Below are positions 61,408 through 64,000 of a DNA stretch of 64,000 nucleotides, one piece after another. The translations under genes and the position numbers were made by a program. The stretch's first letter is position 1, and each line of letters begins with the position of its first letter. Source of the DNA: UBA4312 sp040266995 (lineage in GTDB: Bacteria > Bacillota_I > Bacilli_A > Erysipelotrichales > Erysipelotrichaceae); NCBI GenBank assembly GCA_040266995.1, contig JAWRHV010000030.1:1-64000 (forward strand), given 5' to 3'. The notes beneath the pieces were generated by a model. It was not told the origin of the DNA. It did no database searches and was given only the letters and a program-made list of their open reading frames with translations.

Positions 61408-62037
61408 ATGAATAATGTGATAAAGATACTGTCCAATAATAAAGACTATCGAATGGTGGTTATCGATACCAAAAAGATCATAGAAAGAGAACTGGCCGAT
61501 TTTAAAGGAAGTCCCTTGGTTCGAAATGCAATGAAACGGTTTATCACAAACTGTGTACTGTTGTCGGGAATCCATGATTTCAAACAGAAAATCAGTGTAT
61601 CTTTGCGCTTATCTGCCAATATGTCCTTTTATTGTTTGATAGCGGATCGATCCATTCATAGCGAATACAATGAAGCAGGTTGTGACAATGAAGCAGACCT
61701 GTTTGACTGCCAGTCCATTCTGGCAGTGACAACAGGGGACTGGCAGACAGGAATATATACAGGAACGGTCAAAGCACAGATGGACGATATGGATATGATA
61801 TTTTCCCATTATATGATGCAGAGCGAACAAATTTACGGCCGGTTTATGACGGGAAAGAAAAACATACACAGAGGCTGTATCTATCAGATATTACCTTTTG
61901 CGGATGAAACAAATATACAGAAGGAAGATCAGAAACTAAGCTATTTGTTAGAAGAATTGGAATGTGCCGATTGGTTGGATGTACCGAAAATATATGATCC
62001 TGTGGGAACCGTTGTTTTTGAAACGAAGATAGAATAG
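61408..62037 (+). CDS. Hsp33-like protein lacking the C-terminal zinc switch
   Basis: This 209-residue protein is similar to the N-terminal fold of Hsp33: RNAMKRFITNCVLLSG then KISVSLRLSANMSFYCLIAD (about 70), VKAQMDDMDMIFSHYMMQSE (about 112-131) and RGCIYQILPFAD (about 151-162). Hsp33 is normally near 290 residues and ends with four zinc-binding cysteines (CxC and CxxC); none is present here. It is probably not a redox-regulated holdase. With a MerR gene 11 bp downstream it might sense or bind a ligand. RBS GGAGG. Confidence 0.6.
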   Translation: MNNVIKILSNNKDYRMVVIDTKKIIERELADFKGSPLVRNAMKRFITNCVLLSGIHDFKQKISVSLRLSANMSFYCLIADRSIHSEYNEAGCDNEADLFDCQSILAVTTGDWQTGIYTGTVKAQMDDMDMIFSHYMMQSEQIYGRFMTGKKNIHRGCIYQILPFADETNIQKEDQKLSYLLEELECADWLDVPKIYDPVGTVVFETKIE

Positions 62038-62048
62038 GAGAATCACCT

Positions 62049-62756
62049 ATGGGCGAATATTTAAAAACAAAAGCTTTCAGCAAGTTAACGGGTGTCAGTG
62101 TACGAACACTGCAGTATTATGACGAAATCGGCTTGTTAAAACCGGCATATACGAATGAACATGGCCATCGATTTTATGATGAACATTCTTTTTCCAAGAT
62201 GTTCATCATCCTTTCTTTCAAAGAAATGGGCATGGAACTGCAGGATATCCGACAAACCATGGATGGAAACAGCTTCGATATCCACGCTTTCTTAAACGAA
62301 GAAAAACAGAGAACAGAGCGCATGATCAGCCAGTTGCAGCTGCGTTTGATGCGTTTATCGGCGCTGGAAGAACAATTGACAGGGAATCCGGATATATCAT
62401 TGGATACGTTGTCATTGTTGTCGCAATTGTCCGGAAACAATATGTCTTCAGAAGAAATACAGAAATATATTGAAATCAGTAAAAAACACCCTGTATTCGA
62501 TCTACAGGCGTGGGATACCTTTATTCAAAATTTGAATGATTGTTGTGTAAGGGATCTGCCGGCCACAGATCAAAGGGTGATTGCCTGTATTGAGTACTGG
62601 TTGGAAAAGGTTATTCAAGCCAATCATGTAGATTCGGATTGGATAAAACGTTCTGAGCAATACTATCAAAATCAAAAGCGCACCAGTTTTGGGATTACTT
62701 CTAAGAACTATCTGTATTTGATGAAGGTCATGGATGCGTACAAAAATACAGAGTGA
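62049..62756 (+). CDS. MerR-family transcriptional regulator (TipA-like architecture)
   Basis: This 235-residue protein has the MerR winged helix KTKAFSKLTGVSVRTLQYYD (7-26), EIGLLKPAYTNEHGHRFYDE and a dimerising helix (EEKQRTERMISQLQLRLMRL, about 88-107). The C-terminal helical domain (about 140-235) resembles a TipAS-type ligand-binding region. No metal-binding cysteine cluster is seen. It likely controls its own operon through the 19-bp-spacer promoter at 61357. Confidence 0.85.
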   Translation: MGEYLKTKAFSKLTGVSVRTLQYYDEIGLLKPAYTNEHGHRFYDEHSFSKMFIILSFKEMGMELQDIRQTMDGNSFDIHAFLNEEKQRTERMISQLQLRLMRLSALEEQLTGNPDISLDTLSLLSQLSGNNMSSEEIQKYIEISKKHPVFDLQAWDTFIQNLNDCCVRDLPATDQRVIACIEYWLEKVIQANHVDSDWIKRSEQYYQNQKRTSFGITSKNYLYLMKVMDAYKNTE

Positions 62757-62867
62757 ACGCCGAAAGGATAGAATGTGTTTCAGTGCTTTAAGTGTTTTCT
62801 ATATCATATTCAGGGGATATATGCTTGTCTCCTAGAATGGCACTTCAATTTAACATCCTATGTGGCA

Positions 62868-63029
62868 CTAAAGATCCCGGGCTTTGTCGAAGAGATTGAA
62901 GCTCTTGTCAAACAAAGAGTCTATGATGTTGTCAAACCATATGTGCATATAACGAAATCTACCTTAGGACAGGATGTCGGTCTGCTTGGAGCGGCCTGCC
63001 TGGTATTCCAAAAGGATCGAGGATCATAA
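62868..63029 (+). pseudogene. ROK-family sugar kinase C-terminal fragment
   Basis: Residues VEEIEALVKQRVYDVVKPYV, then ITKSTLGQDVGLLGAACLVFQ, match the end of ROK glucokinase-type proteins, in which the LGxDxGxxGAA element is conserved. The open frame extends upstream only into unrelated sequence (from 62775). No catalytic domain is present. It is a remnant of a deleted kinase gene, followed by its terminator. Confidence 0.65.
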
Positions 63030-63044
63030 TTGGTCCTCTTTTTT
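63019..63044 (+). terminator. Terminator after the ROK fragment
   Basis: An 8-bp stem GAGGATCA / TGGTCCTC (one G-T pair) with loop TAAT is followed by six T. Confidence 0.75.
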
Positions 63045-63117
63045 CTTGCATACTATTACGGATTGTGATATATTACAGATAAAGATATATCGAAAAACGT
63101 AATAGAAAGGAGCGAAT

Positions 63118-63456
63118 ATGGGAAGAAATGCCAACAGTGGCGCATTGACAGAATCTGTCTTTTATATTCTTCTGCGTCTTCATCAACCGGCTCACGGGTA
63201 TGCGTTGATGAAAGATATAAACCAGATGACAAACGGCCGAGTTCATCTGGGGGCTGGTTCCTTGTATGGAGCTTTGGATACTTTGCAGAAAAAAGGATGG
63301 ATCAAAGAAGCCGATACACATCGGCAAGAAAGAAAAAAAGAATATGTGATCACGAATACAGGTAAACAGTTTTTTGAAAAAGAGCTGGTTCGTTTGGAAG
63401 AGTTGTTACAAAATGCACAAAGAATGAAGGAGGCGACCAATGAAGACGAGCGTTAA
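63118..63456 (+). CDS. PadR-family transcriptional regulator
   Basis: This 112-residue protein has the PadR winged helix: SVFYILLRLHQPAHGYALMK (14-33), LGAGSLYGALDTLQKKGWIK (about 44-63) and ERKKEYVITNTGKQFF. RBS GAAAGGAG. It overlaps the DUF2812 gene by 17 bp, the usual pairing for this sort of membrane protein. It probably represses the pair. A -35 TTGCAT near 63047 and a TATATT further down form a candidate promoter. Confidence 0.9.
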   Translation: MGRNANSGALTESVFYILLRLHQPAHGYALMKDINQMTNGRVHLGAGSLYGALDTLQKKGWIKEADTHRQERKKEYVITNTGKQFFEKELVRLEELLQNAQRMKEATNEDER

Positions 63457-63988
63457 AAAGACATTTATAGATATCAATAAAGAAGAAGCATGGCTGAACG
63501 AGCAGGGCCAGAACGGCTTGATGCTCATTGGCTATCATGGCGGCATATATGAGTTTGAAGATGTATCTCCGGTCAAATACCAATATAAGATCGATCTGCC
63601 GGCCTACACCGGCTACAAGAAGAAGGAGTATCTTACCTTTCTGGAGCAGACCGGGATCACGGTTGTGGCGGAGTATGGCGGCAGAGTGTATCTGCGAAAA
63701 AACGCGAAGGATGGTCCGCTGGATATTTACACCGAAAGGCAGGAAACCGCAAAGCAGGTGAACAAACGATTATCCTTTTATTTCGTTACCGCTGTATCGC
63801 AGTTTATGCTGGGGCTCATGATGCTGGTGCAGATACTGTACTATGAGAAGCTGGAAGGGGCACCGTTTTACATCGCTGTGGTGTTCAATACAGGCTTGAT
63901 AATCTCCGCGACCATCTTCTTCATCCTGGGGATTCGGAAATACAGACAGTATGCCCAGCCAAAAGCAGAAAGAGACATTTGGGAATAG
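63440..63988 (+). CDS. DUF2812 membrane protein
   Basis: This 182-residue protein has a soluble N-terminal DUF2812 domain (EEAWLNEQGQNGLMLIGYHG at about 15-34, KYQYKIDLPAYTGYKKKEY, and VVAEYGGRVYLRK). Two membrane helices follow at about 113-131 and 142-162. Homologues are regularly encoded after PadR regulators, and their function is unknown. RBS AAGGAGG lies inside the padR gene. The second half of the gene is noticeably richer in G and C than its surroundings. Confidence 0.82.
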   Translation: MKTSVKKTFIDINKEEAWLNEQGQNGLMLIGYHGGIYEFEDVSPVKYQYKIDLPAYTGYKKKEYLTFLEQTGITVVAEYGGRVYLRKNAKDGPLDIYTERQETAKQVNKRLSFYFVTAVSQFMLGLMMLVQILYYEKLEGAPFYIAVVFNTGLIISATIFFILGIRKYRQYAQPKAERDIWE

Positions 63989-64000
63989 GTCAGCATTCGC

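Noticed and set aside
61408..62037. Canonical redox chaperone Hsp33 (hslO)
   Set aside because: The four-cysteine zinc domain is absent and the protein is about 80 residues too short.
1..64000. CRISPR arrays, rRNA or tRNA genes
   Set aside because: No regularly spaced repeats and no cloverleaf or rRNA-like segments were seen on reading the window; very small or diverged RNAs could be missed.

Overview
The window is AT-rich, with dense short-spaced genes, strong AGGAGG-type ribosome binding sites and several phosphotransferase (PTS) systems. It also carries BglG/LicR- and RpiR-type regulators, mannose-, fructose- and ascorbate-class permeases, and PD-(D/E)XK Rpn-family genes. This suggests an anaerobic gut Bacillota, possibly of the Erysipelotrichia type; the taxonomic placement is inference. 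No rRNA, tRNA or CRISPR array was seen.

Region 1 (1-6.1 kb): three copies of the C-terminal module of an Rpn-family nuclease gene flank a perR-dps oxidative/iron stress pair that has a near-consensus Fur/PerR box. One module copy stands alone as a 68-codon ORF, and the full-length gene contains the same in-frame internal start with its own Shine-Dalgarno, which fits an intragenic antitoxin (RpnS-like). A secreted C-terminal CxxC protein, an XpaC-like membrane protein and an anchored Ig-like protein follow.

Region 2 (6.2-19.9 kb): a defence island. A GHKL (paraMORC) ATPase, a Z1-domain helicase-like ATPase, a PD-(D/E)XK protein, an AIPR protein and an HNH nuclease form an overlapping operon. 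A candidate restriction enzyme ends this run and converges with a C5-cytosine methyltransferase through one shared hairpin. A Vsr nuclease, a GIY-YIG/DUF4357 protein and a HEPN (RN-x3-H) protein resembling abortive-infection ribonucleases follow.

Region 3 (20-30.4 kb): a carbohydrate operon with an RpiR regulator, a mannose-class PTS (IIC, IID, IIA, IIB), four zinc MDR dehydrogenases (two GatD-like), an allulose-6-phosphate/ribulose-phosphate 3-epimerase homologue and a 6-phospho-3-hexuloisomerase-like SIS protein. The set suggests phosphorylated hexitol or ketose catabolism through an epimerase/isomerase route to fructose-6-phosphate (inference).

Region 4 (30.8-51.8 kb): a uronate/sugar-acid regulon. 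On the minus strand are an iron-dependent alcohol dehydrogenase and an IolC-type kinase. On the plus strand a LicR-type activator precedes a fructose-class PTS, a class II aldolase, KduD/DhuD-like and DhuI-like enzymes, an Asp/Glu racemase-like protein and a DUF1537 acid-sugar kinase. These are followed by IolB, UxaA, UxaB, Eda and KdgK, then an AfuABC/FbpABC-like ABC importer. The saturated (UxaB-UxaA) and unsaturated (DhuI-KduD) uronate branches converge on KDG and then KDPG. UxaC and the upper inositol enzymes are absent here.

Region 5 (52-61 kb): a secreted repeat protein and two lipoproteins, then a minus-strand ascorbate-class PTS operon with a KdsD/GutQ-like SIS isomerase, a DapA-family aldolase, a KDPG-type aldolase and a LicR-like regulator.

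Region 6 (61.4-64 kb): an Hsp33-like protein lacking the zinc switch sits with a MerR regulator behind a 19-bp-spacer promoter that carries a palindrome. A ROK-kinase fragment and a PadR-DUF2812 pair close the window.
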